Assembly (NCBI RefSeq): GCF_026183675.1
Contig: NZ_JAPIVK010000023.1
Coordinates: 1 to 64,000, forward strand
Direction of reading: 5' to 3'
Length of the DNA: 64,000 nucleotides
DNA from: Microbulbifer halophilus
GTDB lineage: Bacteria; Pseudomonadota; Gammaproteobacteria; Pseudomonadales; Cellvibrionaceae
The stretch's first letter is position 1; each line of letters starts with the position of its first letter. Below, piece by piece: positions 1 through 9,361 of this stretch. The position numbers and the translations under genes were made by a program. Below the pieces are notes generated by a model, which searched no databases, was not told where the DNA came from, and saw only the letters and a list, made by a program, of their open reading frames with translations.

Positions 1-1
1 G

Positions 2-151
2 GAAGGTACCGAGATGGTAATGCCGGGCGACAACGTCAAGATGAATGTGACCCTGATCGCCCCGATCGCCATGGAAGAAGGCCTGCGCTTCGCGGTTCGC
101 GAAGGTGGCCGTACCGTTGGCGCCGGTGTTGTGTCCAAGATCATCGAGTAA
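2..151 (+). CDS. tuf: Elongation factor Tu, C-terminal end (partial)
   Basis: This is the last 49 codons of EF-Tu, the GTPase that delivers aminoacyl-tRNA to the ribosome. The reading frame enters from outside the window at base 2. The visible residues are the typical beta-barrel domain III ending, with MPGDNVKM near the start and [13 protein letters not shown] followed by IE-stop. In most gammaproteobacteria one tuf copy lies just upstream of rpsJ, as here, but in this window about 1.5 kb of other DNA separates the two. A rho-independent terminator follows the stop. Identification is very secure; the partial state is only due to the window edge. Confidence 0.97.
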   Translation, partial: EGTEMVMPGDNVKMNVTLIAPIAMEEGLRFAVREGGRTVGAGVVSKIIE

Positions 152-176
152 TCGCTATTCCCGATCGATCTTGAAG

Positions 177-209
177 AAGGCCGCAGCGGAAACGCTGCGG
201 CCTTTTTTT
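177..209 (+). terminator. Rho-independent terminator of tuf
   Basis: A perfect 12-bp GC-rich stem (AAGGCCGCAGCG paired with CGCTGCGGCCTT) with a GAAA tetraloop is followed by a run of T. It lies 25 bases after the tuf stop and would end the str/tuf transcript before the S10 operon. Confidence 0.93.
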
Positions 210-217
210 ATGGTTGG

Positions 218-381
218 CTAGTGGGCCGCTTGTAAAGTTCGGTAACAAAGAAGCATAGCCAAATCGTTCAGATCAAGGCGAGAAAGCGCTGGAATAGCAG
301 CGTTATTTCAAGCTTTCTCAACGCAGAGCTGGACGATTTGGCGAAGCGAACTGTTGCCTAACTTTGCGAGCGGCCCACTAG
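218..381. repeat. 164-bp near-palindromic element (MITE-like)
   Basis: The ends are a perfect 13-bp inverted repeat (CTAGTGGGCCGCT at 218-230, its complement at 369-381). Behind them the arms keep pairing for roughly 70 more bases with mismatches, for example AAAGTTCGG/AAAGTTAGG and CCAAATCGTTCAG/CCAAATCGTCCAG, and the centre contains a further GAAAGC/GCTTTC stem. There is no ORF and no clear target-site duplication. It abuts the end of the PhoX remnant, whose stop codon (378-380) lies inside the element's right end. It looks like a non-autonomous mobile or structural repeat; no second copy was seen in this window. Confidence 0.75.
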
Positions 382-899
382 AGGCCGCCCTTGCGCCAGG
401 GGTCGCGGATCGCGAAGGTCACCCCGGCGGACTGGACATTGGCGAACAGCCGGTCGCCGTAGAAGGTGGCCCCGGTCCATTCCCGGCCGCGCAGGTCCCT
501 TCCGGATTCCCCGGCGATGGCCAGCGCGTAAAGGCCGCCGTCACACGGTCCTTTCCCGCGGCGGCGGTCGCCTCGCCAGTGGCTGGTGCCCGGCTGTACA
601 TACTTGTAGAAGCCACAGGGATTGGCGTCTTCCGTCTCGTGCAGGATGCCGGTGCGCGGATCCACCGCTACCGCCTCCTGGCTGAAGCCGCCGGCGGCCC
701 GCACCCGCCGGCCGCTGGCAGTGCCGAACGCCGGCACATCGAACACATAGCCGTGTTTGTAGCCGTCGTCGCGGCTGCCCCAGAGGTGGAAGGTCTCCTC
801 GCAGGAAACCCAGGAGTGCCAGGGAGTGGGGCCGTCGGCGCAGTTGCGGATGGTGCCGCCGTATTCGACCGGGTTGTACATGCCGCCCGTGCGCTGCAC
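378..899 (-). pseudogene. Remnant of a PhoX-family (DUF839) phosphatase gene
   Basis: The 173-codon frame contains hallmark stretches of PhoX-type secreted phosphatases: NCADGPTPWHSWVSCEET, then HGYVFDVPA, FSQEAVAVDPRTGILHETED, and a C-terminal FANVQSAGVTFAIRDPW. Family members are usually 400 residues or more. Here the N-terminal part, including any signal sequence, is missing. The middle also seems deleted, since the GGLYALAI segment runs almost directly into the C-terminal motif. The only available start is a GTG at 899 with no convincing ribosome-binding site. The stop lies in the flanking palindromic element. I read it as a decayed gene; a short functional product is unlikely but not excluded. 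Confidence 0.72.
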
Positions 900-981
900 T
901 GGTGGCTCTCGCCGGCGCCCGGGCCGCCGGGAGCGGCCGGGCGAATTATCGGTAGGGGCTCACTGGTATTCGTGCGCTGGC

Positions 982-1458
982 TCAGGGCCAGTCCTTGCTC
1001 AGGTCCGCACTGTGGCTGCCGGCAAACAGCTTCGCGAAACGGCTGCCGTCCATCTCCACCAATTCCTCGTGGTCGCCGGCTTCGAAGTAGATGGTGTCGC
1101 AGTGTCCCAGGCTGCTGTCCAGCAGGGTAGTGATACCGTAAGCCTGGCCGAGCGGCGGCAGGGCGCCCAGTTCGCAGTCGGGGAATGTCCGGCCCAGCTC
1201 GTCTTCCGGTACCATCTCCAGTTGGTTGCGGCCGGTTTCGTCGTGGACGGCGCGCATATCCAGGCTGCTGCTGGCCGGAATCACGGCCAGTACATAGCCG
1301 CGATCGTCCCTCATGAGTATGGCCTTGGCCACCTGGTCCTCGCGCACATCGGCGGCGTGGGCGCTCTCGCGGCTGGTGGCGCTGTGCGGGTGCTGTACCA
1401 GCTGGTAGTCGACCGATTGGTCGCGCAGGTACTGACTGACTGTGGCGGCAATGGTCAT
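982..1458 (-). CDS. YbaK/EbsC-type aminoacyl-tRNA deacylase domain protein
   Basis: This 158-residue protein matches the YbaK/ProX fold, which hydrolyses mischarged aminoacyl-tRNAs in trans. Visible family features are VAKAILMRDDRGYVLAVIPAS in the core, followed by LGALPPLGQAYGI near the C-terminal third. The start at 1458 was chosen because GGAGGG lies just upstream and homologous sequence begins there; an upstream in-frame start at 1575 would run through the S10 promoter. It is transcribed away from rpsJ. Which tRNA it edits cannot be told from the sequence. It shares the tuf-rpsJ gap with the PhoX remnant. Confidence 0.85.
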   Translation of the reverse strand: MTIAATVSQYLRDQSVDYQLVQHPHSATSRESAHAADVREDQVAKAILMRDDRGYVLAVIPASSSLDMRAVHDETGRNQLEMVPEDELGRTFPDCELGALPPLGQAYGITTLLDSSLGHCDTIYFEAGDHEELVEMDGSRFAKLFAGSHSADLSKDWP

Positions 1459-1555
1459 GGCATGTCCCTCCTCTTCGCTGCACGGTGTCCATTGTAGTTT
1501 CGGCGTGGGGGGAATCCGCATCACCGGGCCGCCACCGGGAAACTGCGCAATGCAG

Positions 1556-1584
1556 TTGACAGGAGGGCGGAGCACTCGTAGAAT
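1556..1584 (+). promoter_or_regulatory. Sigma-70 promoter of the S10 operon
   Basis: A perfect -35 TTGACA (1556-1561) and a -10 TAGAAT (1579-1584) are separated by 17 bp. The predicted leader before the rpsJ start is only about 65-70 nt, much shorter than the E. coli S10 leader that mediates L4 autoregulation, so that mechanism may be absent or moved. Confidence 0.88.
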
Positions 1585-1658
1585 TCGCGCTCCTTTTCGC
1601 CCGCCCTCGGGGCTGCGGAAAAGGACGTTCTTTAGTTTCCAAGTTGGAGTTTGATTCC

Positions 1659-1970
1659 ATGCAGGGTCAACGCATCCGAATTCGCCTGAAGGCGTTCGAT
1701 CACAAGCTGATCGATACGTCGACTCAGGAAATCGTCGAGACGGCCAAGCGCACCGGTGCGCAGGTCCGCGGACCGATTCCGCTGCCGACTCGCAAAGAGA
1801 AGTACACCGTGCTGGTTTCCCCGCACGTCAACAAGGACGCGCGGGATCAGTACGAGATCCGTACCCACAAGCGTTTGCTGGATATTGTTGAGCCCACCGA
1901 GAAGACCGTCGACGCGCTGATGAAGCTCGACCTGGCGGCCGGTGTGGAAGTTCAAATCAGTCTCGGCTAA
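1659..1970 (+). CDS. rpsJ: 30S ribosomal protein S10
   Basis: 103 residues, the same length as E. coli S10 (NusE), starting [20 protein letters not shown]10 sits in the 30S head and also joins the NusB antitermination complex. The ATG at 1659 is preferred over an in-frame upstream alternative at 1644 because the conserved N-terminus starts there. It is the first gene of the S10 operon, 75 bases after the -10 box. A 110-base spacer, longer than usual, separates it from rplC. Confidence 0.98.
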   Translation: MQGQRIRIRLKAFDHKLIDTSTQEIVETAKRTGAQVRGPIPLPTRKEKYTVLVSPHVNKDARDQYEIRTHKRLLDIVEPTEKTVDALMKLDLAAGVEVQISLG

Positions 1971-1986
1971 CACTTTAAATTAACTA

Positions 1987-2020
1987 CCGAATCCCGGGCG
2001 AAAAAGGTTCGGGTAGTGTA
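1987..2020 (+). other. Hairpin in the rpsJ-rplC spacer
   Basis: ACTACC and its complement GGTAGT flank a region with further GAA/TTC pairing, forming an imperfect stem inside an unusually long (110-base) spacer. It lacks a T-tract. A role as a regulatory structure within the S10 operon is only a guess. Confidence 0.35.
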
Positions 2021-2080
2021 ACGCTCTGAAACTGGGCGGCCGCAGTGGGTTAAAGCCCCGTGCACTGAGAGGTTGAAACG

Positions 2081-2716
2081 ATGACTATAGGTATTGTCGG
2101 CCGCAAAAGCGGCATGACTCGCATCTTCACTGAAGATGGCGCGTCCGTTCCGGTTACCGTTATTGAGGTAGCCCCCAATCGCGTCACCCAGGTGAAATCC
2201 GCGGAAACTGACGGCTATGCCGCAGTACAGGTTACTGTGGGCAACCGGAAGTCCTCCCGTGTCTCCAAGCCCGAAGCGGGCCACTTCGCCAAGGCCAATA
2301 CAGAGGCCGGCTCCCGTCTCTTCGAACTGCGCACTGACGGTTCCGACGAAACTTTCGAAATTGGTTCTGAGATCACTGTGTCCGGCTTTGAAGCCGGCCA
2401 GAAGATCGATGTAACCGGCTCTTCCAAGGGTAAAGGCTTCCAGGGCGGCGTTAAGCGCTGGAACTTCCGCACCCAGGACGCCACTCACGGCAACTCCCTC
2501 GCCCACCGCGCTCCCGGCTCCATCGGCCAGTGCCAGACGCCCGGTCGCGTATGGAAAGGCAAGAAGATGGCCGGCCACATGGGCGCCGAGCGTGTAACCG
2601 TGCAGAACCTGGAAGTGGTTCGTGTCGACGCCGAACGCAACCTGCTGCTGGTTAGGGGTGCCGTTCCCGGCGCGCCCGGCGGTGACGTGATTGTTCGTCC
2701 GGCAGTTAAAGCCTAA
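2081..2716 (+). CDS. rplC: 50S ribosomal protein L3
   Basis: 211 residues against 209 in E. coli. It begins [20 protein letters not shown] and contains the central loop [13 protein letters not shown] and [21 protein letters not shown] that reaches toward the peptidyl-transferase centre. L3 is an early 50S assembly protein. GAGAGG lies ahead of the ATG, and rplD follows after 18 bases. Confidence 0.98.
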   Translation: MTIGIVGRKSGMTRIFTEDGASVPVTVIEVAPNRVTQVKSAETDGYAAVQVTVGNRKSSRVSKPEAGHFAKANTEAGSRLFELRTDGSDETFEIGSEITVSGFEAGQKIDVTGSSKGKGFQGGVKRWNFRTQDATHGNSLAHRAPGSIGQCQTPGRVWKGKKMAGHMGAERVTVQNLEVVRVDAERNLLLVRGAVPGAPGGDVIVRPAVKA

Positions 2717-2734
2717 GTCTGAGGGGAAATAGAT

Positions 2735-3349
2735 ATGGAACTGAATATCGCTACTCCCGAAGGCGCCAAAGGCACTGTAGCTGTCTCTGAAGTGACTTTC
2801 GGTCGTGAATTCAATCAAGACCTGGTGCACCAGGCGGTAGTGGCCTTTATGGCCGGCGCCCGCCAGGGTACCAAGGCGCAAAAGAATCGCGCTGACGTTT
2901 CCGGCGGCGGCAAGAAGCCCTGGCGTCAAAAAGGTACCGGTCGCGCCCGCGCCGGCACTATCCGCAGCCCGCTGTGGCGCAGTGGTGGCGTTACCTTCGC
3001 CGCCGAGCCGCGCGAATACAGCGTCAAGCTGAACAAGAAGATGTACCGCGCTGCGCTGCGCTGCATCCTGTCCGAGCTGACCCGTCAGGAGCGCCTGGTG
3101 GTAGTCGAGTCTTTCGACGTCGAGGCGCCGAAAACCAAGCAGCTGGTCAGCAAGCTGGCCCAGTTCGACTTGGCCGATGCGCTGATCATCACCGAAGAAG
3201 TGAGCGAGAACCTCTACCTGGCGGCGCGCAATCTGCACAAGATCGACGTTCGCGACGTGCAGGGCATCGATCCGGTCAGCCTGATCCGCTTTGACAAGGT
3301 CGTGGTTACCGTTGCGGCGCTCAAGAAAATTGAAGAGGTGCTGGGATGA
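2735..3349 (+). CDS. rplD: 50S ribosomal protein L4
   Basis: 204 residues (E. coli 201). The extended loop [19 protein letters not shown], which lines the nascent-peptide exit tunnel, is visible. In E. coli L4 also represses its own operon, but the matching long leader is not seen upstream of rpsJ here. Its stop overlaps the rplW start (ATGA at 3346-3349), implying translational coupling. Confidence 0.98.
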   Translation: MELNIATPEGAKGTVAVSEVTFGREFNQDLVHQAVVAFMAGARQGTKAQKNRADVSGGGKKPWRQKGTGRARAGTIRSPLWRSGGVTFAAEPREYSVKLNKKMYRAALRCILSELTRQERLVVVESFDVEAPKTKQLVSKLAQFDLADALIITEEVSENLYLAARNLHKIDVRDVQGIDPVSLIRFDKVVVTVAALKKIEEVLG

Positions 3350-3648
3350 ATGAGCGACTCTACAAGGTACTGTTGGGCCCGGTAATTTCCGAAAAAGCTG
3401 CAGGGCTGGCGGACTCCGCCAACCAGGTGGTTTTCAAGGTCACCACCGATTCCAGCAAAGCTGAAATCAAGGCCGCGGTGGAGAAACTGTTCAACGTTAC
3501 CGTTGAGCGGGTTCGCACCGTGAGTGTGAAAGGCAAAACCAAGCGCACGCGTTTCGGCATGGGCCAGCGTAACGATTGGAAAAAAGCCTATGTTCGTCTG
3601 GCCGAAGGCAGCGACATCAACTTTGAAGATGCCGACGTAACGGCGTAA
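3346..3648 (+). CDS. rplW: 50S ribosomal protein L23
   Basis: 100 residues, equal to E. coli. Recognised by [18 protein letters not shown] and the [18 protein letters not shown] tail. L23 sits at the tunnel exit and docks trigger factor and SRP. Four-base overlap with rplD; rplB follows after 17 bases. Confidence 0.98.
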   Translation: MNERLYKVLLGPVISEKAAGLADSANQVVFKVTTDSSKAEIKAAVEKLFNVTVERVRTVSVKGKTKRTRFGMGQRNDWKKAYVRLAEGSDINFEDADVTA

Positions 3649-3665
3649 GTAAGGGGACAGTTGCA

Positions 3666-4490
3666 ATGCCGATTGTAAAAAGTAAACCGACCTCTGCCGG
3701 CCGTCGCCATCAGGTCAAGGTTGTAAACCCCGACCTGCACAAAGGTGCTCCCTATGCACCGCTGGTAGAGAGCAAGAGCAAGAGCGGTGGCCGCAACAAC
3801 GGTGGCCGCATCACCACCCGCCATATTGGCGGTGGTCACAAGCAGCACTATCGCAAGATCGATTTCAAGCGCAACAAAGACGGCGTTACCGCCAAGGTCG
3901 AGCGTCTGGAGTACGATCCCAACCGCAGTGCGCATATCGCCCTGATCTGTTATGCAGATGGCGAGCGTCGCTACATCCTGGCCCCGAAAGGCCTGAAAGT
4001 GGGGGCTGTGATTCAGTCCGGTGACGCTGCGCCGATCAGCATGGGCAATGCCCTGCCGCTGCGCAACATCCCGGTCGGTGCCGTGATTCACGGTGTCGAG
4101 CTGAAGCCGGGCAAAGGCGCCCAGCTGGCCCGTTCCGCTGGTGCCTCTGTGCAACTGGTGGCGCGCGAAGGTCAGTACGCGACTATTCGTCTGCGTTCCG
4201 GCGAAATGCGCAAGGTCCTGTCCGAGTGCCGCGCCACCCTGGGTGAAGTGAGCAACTCCGAGCACAGCCTGCGCAAGCTGGGTAAGGCCGGTGCCAAGCG
4301 CTGGCGCGGTGTTCGCCCGAACGTTCGCGGCGTGGCGATGAACCCGGTAGACCACCCGCACGGTGGTGGTGAAGGGCGCAGCTCCGGTGGCCGTCACCCG
4401 GTTACCCCGTGGGGCGTGCCTACCAAGGGCAAGAAAACGCGCAAGAACAAGCGCACCAGCAATATGATTGTACGTCGTCGCGGCAAATAA
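3666..4490 (+). CDS. rplB: 50S ribosomal protein L2
   Basis: 274 residues (E. coli 273). Motifs include [19 protein letters not shown] near the N-terminus and [15 protein letters not shown] near the C-terminus, which contains the conserved histidine of the peptidyl-transferase region. L2 is one of the most conserved 50S proteins and is needed for subunit joining. Standard position between rplW and rpsS. Confidence 0.99.
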   Translation: MPIVKSKPTSAGRRHQVKVVNPDLHKGAPYAPLVESKSKSGGRNNGGRITTRHIGGGHKQHYRKIDFKRNKDGVTAKVERLEYDPNRSAHIALICYADGERRYILAPKGLKVGAVIQSGDAAPISMGNALPLRNIPVGAVIHGVELKPGKGAQLARSAGASVQLVAREGQYATIRLRSGEMRKVLSECRATLGEVSNSEHSLRKLGKAGAKRWRGVRPNVRGVAMNPVDHPHGGGEGRSSGGRHPVTPWGVPTKGKKTRKNKRTSNMIVRRRGK

Positions 4491-4528
4491 GCCGGTGCGA
4501 TGTCTGAGCAGCTAAAGAGGAATCGACA

Positions 4529-4807
4529 GTGCCACGCTCATTGAAGAAAGGTCCCTTTATTGATCTGCATTTGATCAAGAAGGTGGAGGCGGCGATTGAA
4601 AAGAATGATCGTCGACCGATTAAAACCTGGTCCCGCCGTTCCATGGTAATGCCGGAAATGGTGGGCCTGACGATTGCCGTTCACAACGGTCGTCAACACG
4701 TGCCCGTCCTGATCAACGAAGAAATGGTTGGTCACAAGCTGGGCGAGTTCGCTGCTACCCGCACCTACCGCGGTCACGCTGCGGACAAGAAAGCGAAGAA
4801 GCGCTAA
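4529..4807 (+). CDS. rpsS: 30S ribosomal protein S19
   Basis: 92 residues, as in E. coli, starting [14 protein letters not shown] after the initiator. The start codon is GTG (4529), preceded by AAAGAGGA. S19 pairs with S13 in the 30S head. Confidence 0.98.
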   Translation: MPRSLKKGPFIDLHLIKKVEAAIEKNDRRPIKTWSRRSMVMPEMVGLTIAVHNGRQHVPVLINEEMVGHKLGEFAATRTYRGHAADKKAKKR

Positions 4808-4822
4808 GCCGAGGTTAAAACG

Positions 4823-5155
4823 ATGGAAGTAGCAGCAAAATTACGCGGCGCTCGTCTGTCGGCGCAAAAGGCGCGACTGGTAGCTGATCAGGTTCGCGGC
4901 AAAGGTGTCGAGGAAGCCCTGGATATCCTGGCGTTCAGCCAGAAAAAGGGTGCGGCGATCGTCAAGAAAGTTCTGGAGTCGGCCATTGCCAACGCCGAGC
5001 ACAATGACGGTGCAGACGTTGACGAGCTGAAGGTTGCCACGATATTCGTGGATGAAGGTATGACCATGAAGCGCATTCAGCCGCGCGCCAAGGGTCGTGC
5101 CGACCGTATTCTTAAGCGTACTTGTCACATCACTGTGAAAGTGGCCGAGAAATAA
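4823..5155 (+). CDS. rplV: 50S ribosomal protein L22
   Basis: 110 residues, equal to E. coli. Shows [18 protein letters not shown], then the loop [19 protein letters not shown] that reaches the constriction of the exit tunnel, where macrolide-resistance changes occur in other species. Tight spacing with rpsS and rpsC. Confidence 0.98.
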   Translation: MEVAAKLRGARLSAQKARLVADQVRGKGVEEALDILAFSQKKGAAIVKKVLESAIANAEHNDGADVDELKVATIFVDEGMTMKRIQPRAKGRADRILKRTCHITVKVAEK

Positions 5156-5174
5156 GAGAGCAGGCGAGATAACC

Positions 5175-5855
5175 ATGGGACAAAAAGTAAATCCTACCGG
5201 CATTCGTCTGGGTATCGTTAAAAAGCATACCTCCGTCTGGTATGCCGGCAGCGACGAGTACGCAGACAAGCTGTACACGGATCTGAAAGTTCGCGATTAC
5301 ATTCGCAAGAAGCTGGCTCACGCTTCTGTGAGCCGTATCGAGATCGAGCGCCCGGCGAACACCGCGCGTGTGACCATTCACACCGCCCGCCCGGGTATCG
5401 TGATCGGCAAGAAAGGTGAAGACGTAGAGCGTCTGCGCAACGAAGTCAGCAAGCAGATGGGCGTTCCGGTGCATGTCGACATCGAAGAGGTGCGCAAGCC
5501 GGATCTGGACGCGGCCCTGGTTGGCCAGAACGTGGCCCAGCAGCTGGAGCGCCGTGTCATGTTCCGTCGCGCCATGAAGCGCGCGGTTCAGAACGCCATG
5601 CGTCAGGGTGCCCAGGGCATCAAGATTCAGGTTGGCGGTCGTCTCGGCGGTGCCGAGATCGCCCGTTCTGAATGGTATCGCGAAGGTCGTGTGCCGCTGC
5701 ACACCCTGCGCGCGAATATCGATTATGCCACCGCTGAAGCCAGCACTACTTACGGCATCATCGGTGTGAAGGTCTGGATCTTCAAAGGCGAAGTCATCGG
5801 CGACGAAATGCCCGATGAACAGCCGAAGAAGACCCGCAAGAAAGCTGCTAAATAA
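5175..5855 (+). CDS. rpsC: 30S ribosomal protein S3
   Basis: 226 residues (E. coli 233). It begins [20 protein letters not shown] and has the KH-type RNA-binding [11 protein letters not shown] and the C-terminal [20 protein letters not shown]3 lines the mRNA entry site. The C-terminal tail is short and lysine-rich. Confidence 0.98.
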   Translation: MGQKVNPTGIRLGIVKKHTSVWYAGSDEYADKLYTDLKVRDYIRKKLAHASVSRIEIERPANTARVTIHTARPGIVIGKKGEDVERLRNEVSKQMGVPVHVDIEEVRKPDLDAALVGQNVAQQLERRVMFRRAMKRAVQNAMRQGAQGIKIQVGGRLGGAEIARSEWYREGRVPLHTLRANIDYATAEASTTYGIIGVKVWIFKGEVIGDEMPDEQPKKTRKKAAK

Positions 5856-5866
5856 GGGGTACGCAG

Positions 5867-6280
5867 ATGCTGCAACCAAAGCGTACAAAATTCCGCAAGG
5901 TACAGAAGGGCCGCAACCGCGGTCTGGCTGATCGCGGTTCCAAAGTGAGCTTTGGCGAGTTCGGCCTCAAGGCCATCGGTCGCGGACGCATTACTGCGCG
6001 CCAGATCGAAGCGGCTCGTCGCGCCATGACCCGTCACATTAAACGTGGCGGCAAGATCTGGATTCGAGTGTTTCCGGACAAGCCCATTTCCAGTAAGCCC
6101 CTCGAAGTTCGGATGGGTAAAGGTAAGGGTAACGTAGAATATTGGGTAGCCCAGATCCAGCCGGGCAAGGTCCTCTATGAGATGGAGGGTGTTTCCGAGG
6201 ATCTCGCTCGCGAAGCTTTCGAGCTCGCAGCGTCCAAGCTTCCTGTGAAGACAACTTTCGTTAAGCGTTCGGTGATGTAA
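5867..6280 (+). CDS. rplP: 50S ribosomal protein L16
   Basis: 137 residues (E. coli 136). [20 protein letters not shown] at the N-terminus and [20 protein letters not shown] in the middle identify it. It binds near the A-site tRNA elbow. Its stop TAA shares one base with the rpmC ATG. Confidence 0.98.
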   Translation: MLQPKRTKFRKVQKGRNRGLADRGSKVSFGEFGLKAIGRGRITARQIEAARRAMTRHIKRGGKIWIRVFPDKPISSKPLEVRMGKGKGNVEYWVAQIQPGKVLYEMEGVSEDLAREAFELAASKLPVKTTFVKRSVM

Positions 6281-6486
6281 TGAAGACTGCAGATCTACGC
6301 GAAAAGTCAGTTGAAGAGCTGAACCAGGAACTGCTGAACCAGCTCGAGGCTCAGTTCAAGCTTCGCATGCAAAAGTCCACCGGTCAGCTGACTCAGACTC
6401 ATCTGCTGAAGCAGACTCGTCGCGACATTGCTCGCATCAAGACTGTGTTGACTGAACGGGCAGCACAAGAGACGGCAGGTAACTAA
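6280..6486 (+). CDS. rpmC: 50S ribosomal protein L29
   Basis: 68 residues, slightly longer than E. coli (63), forming the usual two-helix hairpin ([20 protein letters not shown], then [14 protein letters not shown]). It sits by L23 at the tunnel exit. The start overlaps the rplP stop by one base (TAATG), so translation is probably coupled. Confidence 0.97.
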   Translation: MKTADLREKSVEELNQELLNQLEAQFKLRMQKSTGQLTQTHLLKQTRRDIARIKTVLTERAAQETAGN

Positions 6487-6488
6487 TC

Positions 6489-6752
6489 ATGGCAGAAGCA
6501 AAACTCAAGCGTACTGCGACTGGCAAAGTCGTGAGTGACAAGATGGATAAAACCATCACCGTTTTGATCGAGCGCCGTGTTAAGCACCCGATCTACGGCA
6601 AAATTGTGAGCAAGTCCACCAAGCTCAAGGCACACGACGAGAACAACGATTGCGGCATCGGTGATGTTGTAACCATCGAAGAGTCTCGTCCGCTGTCCAA
6701 GAGCAAGTCCTGGGCTTTGCAGAAAATTGTAGAGCGTGCGGCGAAGGTTTAA
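6489..6752 (+). CDS. rpsQ: 30S ribosomal protein S17
   Basis: 87 residues (E. coli 84). The OB-fold signature [19 protein letters not shown] and KHPIYGKIV is clear. It is an early 16S-binding protein and the last gene of the S10 group; the spc group starts 34 bases on without an obvious terminator. Confidence 0.97.
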   Translation: MAEAKLKRTATGKVVSDKMDKTITVLIERRVKHPIYGKIVSKSTKLKAHDENNDCGIGDVVTIEESRPLSKSKSWALQKIVERAAKV

Positions 6753-6786
6753 CCCCTAGCGCATTGAAGAGTTTCGGAGAGAGACG

Positions 6787-7155
6787 ATGATTCAAGCGGA
6801 ATCCTACTTAGAAGTAGCTGACAACAGTGGGGCTCGCCGCGTCATGTGCATCAAGGTGCTGGGCGGCTCCCATCGTCGTTATGCTGGCGTGGGTGATATT
6901 GTCAAGGTGACCGTCAAGGAAGCCATTCCCCGCGGTAAAGTGAAAAAAGGTCAGGTGATGAACGCCGTTGTTGTTCGCACCAGAAAAGGTGTGCGTCGTA
7001 CAGACGGCTCCCTGATCAAATTTGACGAAAACGCAGCGGTACTGCTGAACCCGCAGAATGCGCCGGTCGGCACCCGTATTTTTGGCCCGGTAACTCGCGA
7101 GCTGCGCGGTGAGAAGTTCATGAAGATCATCTCGCTGGCACCGGAAGTTATCTAA
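6787..7155 (+). CDS. rplN: 50S ribosomal protein L14
   Basis: 122 residues (E. coli 123). [20 protein letters not shown] and the [18 protein letters not shown] segment identify L14, which contacts the 30S subunit and binds the silencing factor RsfS. First gene of the spc group. Confidence 0.98.
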   Translation: MIQAESYLEVADNSGARRVMCIKVLGGSHRRYAGVGDIVKVTVKEAIPRGKVKKGQVMNAVVVRTRKGVRRTDGSLIKFDENAAVLLNPQNAPVGTRIFGPVTRELRGEKFMKIISLAPEVI

Positions 7156-7178
7156 GCCCAAAGCGGAGAGATAGAGTT

Positions 7179-7496
7179 ATGCGCAAGATCAAGCGTGACG
7201 ACGAAGTGATCGTTATCGCCGGTCGCGACAAAGGCAAGCGCGGTTCAGTACGCAAGGTACTGAACGACGGCCGACTGATCGTTGCCGGTGTTCAGATGAT
7301 CAAGAAACACCAGAAACCAAACCCGCAGCTGGGCGTTGCCGGTGGCGTCGTGGAAAAGGAGGCCGCTATCCAGGCTTCCAACGTTGCCATCTACAACCCG
7401 AATACCCAGAAAGCTGACCGGGTAGGCTTCAAAGTACTGGAAGACGGCAACAAGATTCGCGTCTTCAAATCCAGCGGCGAAGCCGTCGACGCATAA
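7179..7496 (+). CDS. rplX: 50S ribosomal protein L24
   Basis: 105 residues (E. coli 104). The KOW motif [18 protein letters not shown] lies at the N-terminus, followed by [16 protein letters not shown]24 is an assembly initiator of the 50S subunit. GGAGAG precedes the ATG. Confidence 0.98.
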   Translation: MRKIKRDDEVIVIAGRDKGKRGSVRKVLNDGRLIVAGVQMIKKHQKPNPQLGVAGGVVEKEAAIQASNVAIYNPNTQKADRVGFKVLEDGNKIRVFKSSGEAVDA

Positions 7497-7514
7497 GCAG
7501 GTTGGGTAACTATC

Positions 7515-8054
7515 ATGGCAAAGCTGAAAGAGCTCTACGTTAAAGAACTCGCGCCCAAGCTGAAGGAAGAGCTGGGTGTCGACAATGTGATGGCAGTGCC
7601 TCGCATCACCAAGATTACCGTCAACATGGGTGTCGGCGAAGCTGTTGGTGACAAGAAGGTACTGGAAAACGCTGTCAGTGACATGACGGCGATTACCGGT
7701 CAGAAGCCCATCGTGACCAAGGCGCGCAAGTCGATTGCGGGCTTCAAGATCCGCGACGGCTGGCCGATCGGCTGCAAGGTGACTCTGCGCGGTGAGCGCA
7801 TGTACGAGTTCCTGGAGCGCCTGATCGACATCGCCATTCCGCGTGTCCGCGACTTCCGCGGTATCAGCCCGAAGCAGTTTGACGGTCGCGGTAATTTCTC
7901 TATGGGCGTAACCGAACAAATCATCTTCCCGGAAATCGACTACGACAAAGTCGACAAACTCCGCGGTCTGGATATTTGTGTTACCACAACAGCAGCTAAC
8001 GACGACCACGGTCGCGCGCTGCTGAAAGCGTTTAACTTCCCTTTCAAGGGTTAA
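7515..8054 (+). CDS. rplE: 50S ribosomal protein L5
   Basis: 179 residues, equal to E. coli. Shows [15 protein letters not shown] and DVDY-like C-terminal [14 protein letters not shown]5 binds 5S rRNA and forms an inter-subunit bridge with S13. Closely spaced with rplX and rpsN. Confidence 0.98.
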   Translation: MAKLKELYVKELAPKLKEELGVDNVMAVPRITKITVNMGVGEAVGDKKVLENAVSDMTAITGQKPIVTKARKSIAGFKIRDGWPIGCKVTLRGERMYEFLERLIDIAIPRVRDFRGISPKQFDGRGNFSMGVTEQIIFPEIDYDKVDKLRGLDICVTTTAANDDHGRALLKAFNFPFKG

Positions 8055-8063
8055 GAGGATTCC

Positions 8064-8369
8064 ATGGCGAAGAAATCCATGATTGCGCGCGATGAAAAGC
8101 GCGCTCGAACCGCAGCTAAGTACGCGCAGAAGCGCGCAGAGCTGAAGGCGATCATCGCCAGTACCACTGCTTCTGAAGAAGAGCAGTGGGAGGCTCAGCT
8201 CAAGCTGCAGAAAATGCCGCGCGATGCAAGCCCGGTACGCCAGCAACGCCGCTGCCGTATTACTGGTCGCCCCCATGCTGTTTACCGCAAGTTCGGCCTG
8301 TGCCGTAACAAACTGCGCGAAGCGGCCATGCGCGGTGATGTGCCCGGTCTGGTCAAGTCCAGCTGGTAA
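8064..8369 (+). CDS. rpsN: 30S ribosomal protein S14 (long, zinc-free form)
   Basis: 101 residues, matching the long E. coli form. The C-terminal part ([19 protein letters not shown]) lacks the paired CxxC motifs of the short zinc-binding S14, so this is the C-minus type. It starts [20 protein letters not shown] and lies 9 bases after rplE. Confidence 0.98.
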   Translation: MAKKSMIARDEKRARTAAKYAQKRAELKAIIASTTASEEEQWEAQLKLQKMPRDASPVRQQRRCRITGRPHAVYRKFGLCRNKLREAAMRGDVPGLVKSSW

Positions 8370-8408
8370 GAAGTCCAGCCGGTAAAAAGGCTTGAGGAGT
8401 CTAAATAA

Positions 8409-8801
8409 ATGAGTATGCAAGATCCGTTGGCAGATATGCTGACCCGCATCCGCAACGCCCTGGGGCGCGGAAAGGCGGACGTCACCCTGCCTTCATCAAA
8501 ACTGAAAGTGGCTGTAGCCGAGGTCCTGAAAGAGGAAGGCTACGTCAACGATTACAGCGTAAACGAAAGCGCCAAACCGGAGCTGACCATCGCCCTGAAA
8601 TACTTCCAGGGCAAGCCGGTTATCGCTGAACTCGGCCGCGTTTCCCGCCCGGGTCTGCGCTCTTACGCTGGTAAGAAGTCTCTGCCGTCCGTTCGCGGCG
8701 GTCTGGGCATTGCTATCGTCTCCACCTCCAGGGGTGTGATGACCGATCGCTCTGCGCGTCAGGCCGGCATCGGCGGCGAAGTGCTCTGCACCGTATTCTA
8801 A
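8409..8801 (+). CDS. rpsH: 30S ribosomal protein S8
   Basis: 130 residues (E. coli 130). [17 protein letters not shown] at the start and [20 protein letters not shown] at the end. S8 binds the central domain of 16S rRNA and, in E. coli, represses the spc operon. GAGGAG lies upstream. Confidence 0.98.
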   Translation: MSMQDPLADMLTRIRNALGRGKADVTLPSSKLKVAVAEVLKEEGYVNDYSVNESAKPELTIALKYFQGKPVIAELGRVSRPGLRSYAGKKSLPSVRGGLGIAIVSTSRGVMTDRSARQAGIGGEVLCTVF

Positions 8802-8814
8802 GCGGGGGTTGATT

Positions 8815-9348
8815 ATGTCTCGAGTAGCAAATGATCCGGTAAAGATCCCCGCAGGCGTTACCGTCGATCTGAAAGGCCAGGATATCGCGGTAAAAGGCGG
8901 TAACGGCGATCTGAACATGGTAGTCCACAGCGACGTGGAAGTGGCCGAGGCGGAAAGCCAGCTGACTTTCAAGGCGCGGGATGAATCCAAAAAGGCCATA
9001 GCGCTGGCGGGTACCACGCGCGCTCTGGTCAGCAACATGGTGGTAGGTGTCAGCCAGGGCTTCGAGAAGAAGCTGCAGCTCAACGGTGTTGGTTACCGTG
9101 CGAAGGCGTCCGGTAAGTCCGTGAACCTGACCCTGGGCTTCTCCCACCCGATCGATTATCAGCTGCCGGAAGGTGTGACTGCGGAAACGCCGACCCAGAC
9201 TGAAATCGTACTCAAGGGCAGCGACAAACAGCTGCTGGGCCAAGTGGCCGCTGAGATCCGCGCATTCCGTCCGCCGGAGCCCTACAAAGGTAAGGGTATC
9301 CGCTACGCCGACGAACGCGTGTTCCGCAAAGAGGCCAAGAAGAAGTAG
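8815..9348 (+). CDS. rplF: 50S ribosomal protein L6
   Basis: 177 residues, as in E. coli. The ATG at 8815 ([15 protein letters not shown]) is chosen over an in-frame TTG two codons upstream because it matches the conserved N-terminus and is spaced correctly from GCGGGGG. C-terminal [12 protein letters not shown] is diagnostic. It sits near the factor-binding site. Confidence 0.98.
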   Translation: MSRVANDPVKIPAGVTVDLKGQDIAVKGGNGDLNMVVHSDVEVAEAESQLTFKARDESKKAIALAGTTRALVSNMVVGVSQGFEKKLQLNGVGYRAKASGKSVNLTLGFSHPIDYQLPEGVTAETPTQTEIVLKGSDKQLLGQVAAEIRAFRPPEPYKGKGIRYADERVFRKEAKKK

Positions 9349-9361
9349 GTAGGGCATAGAA

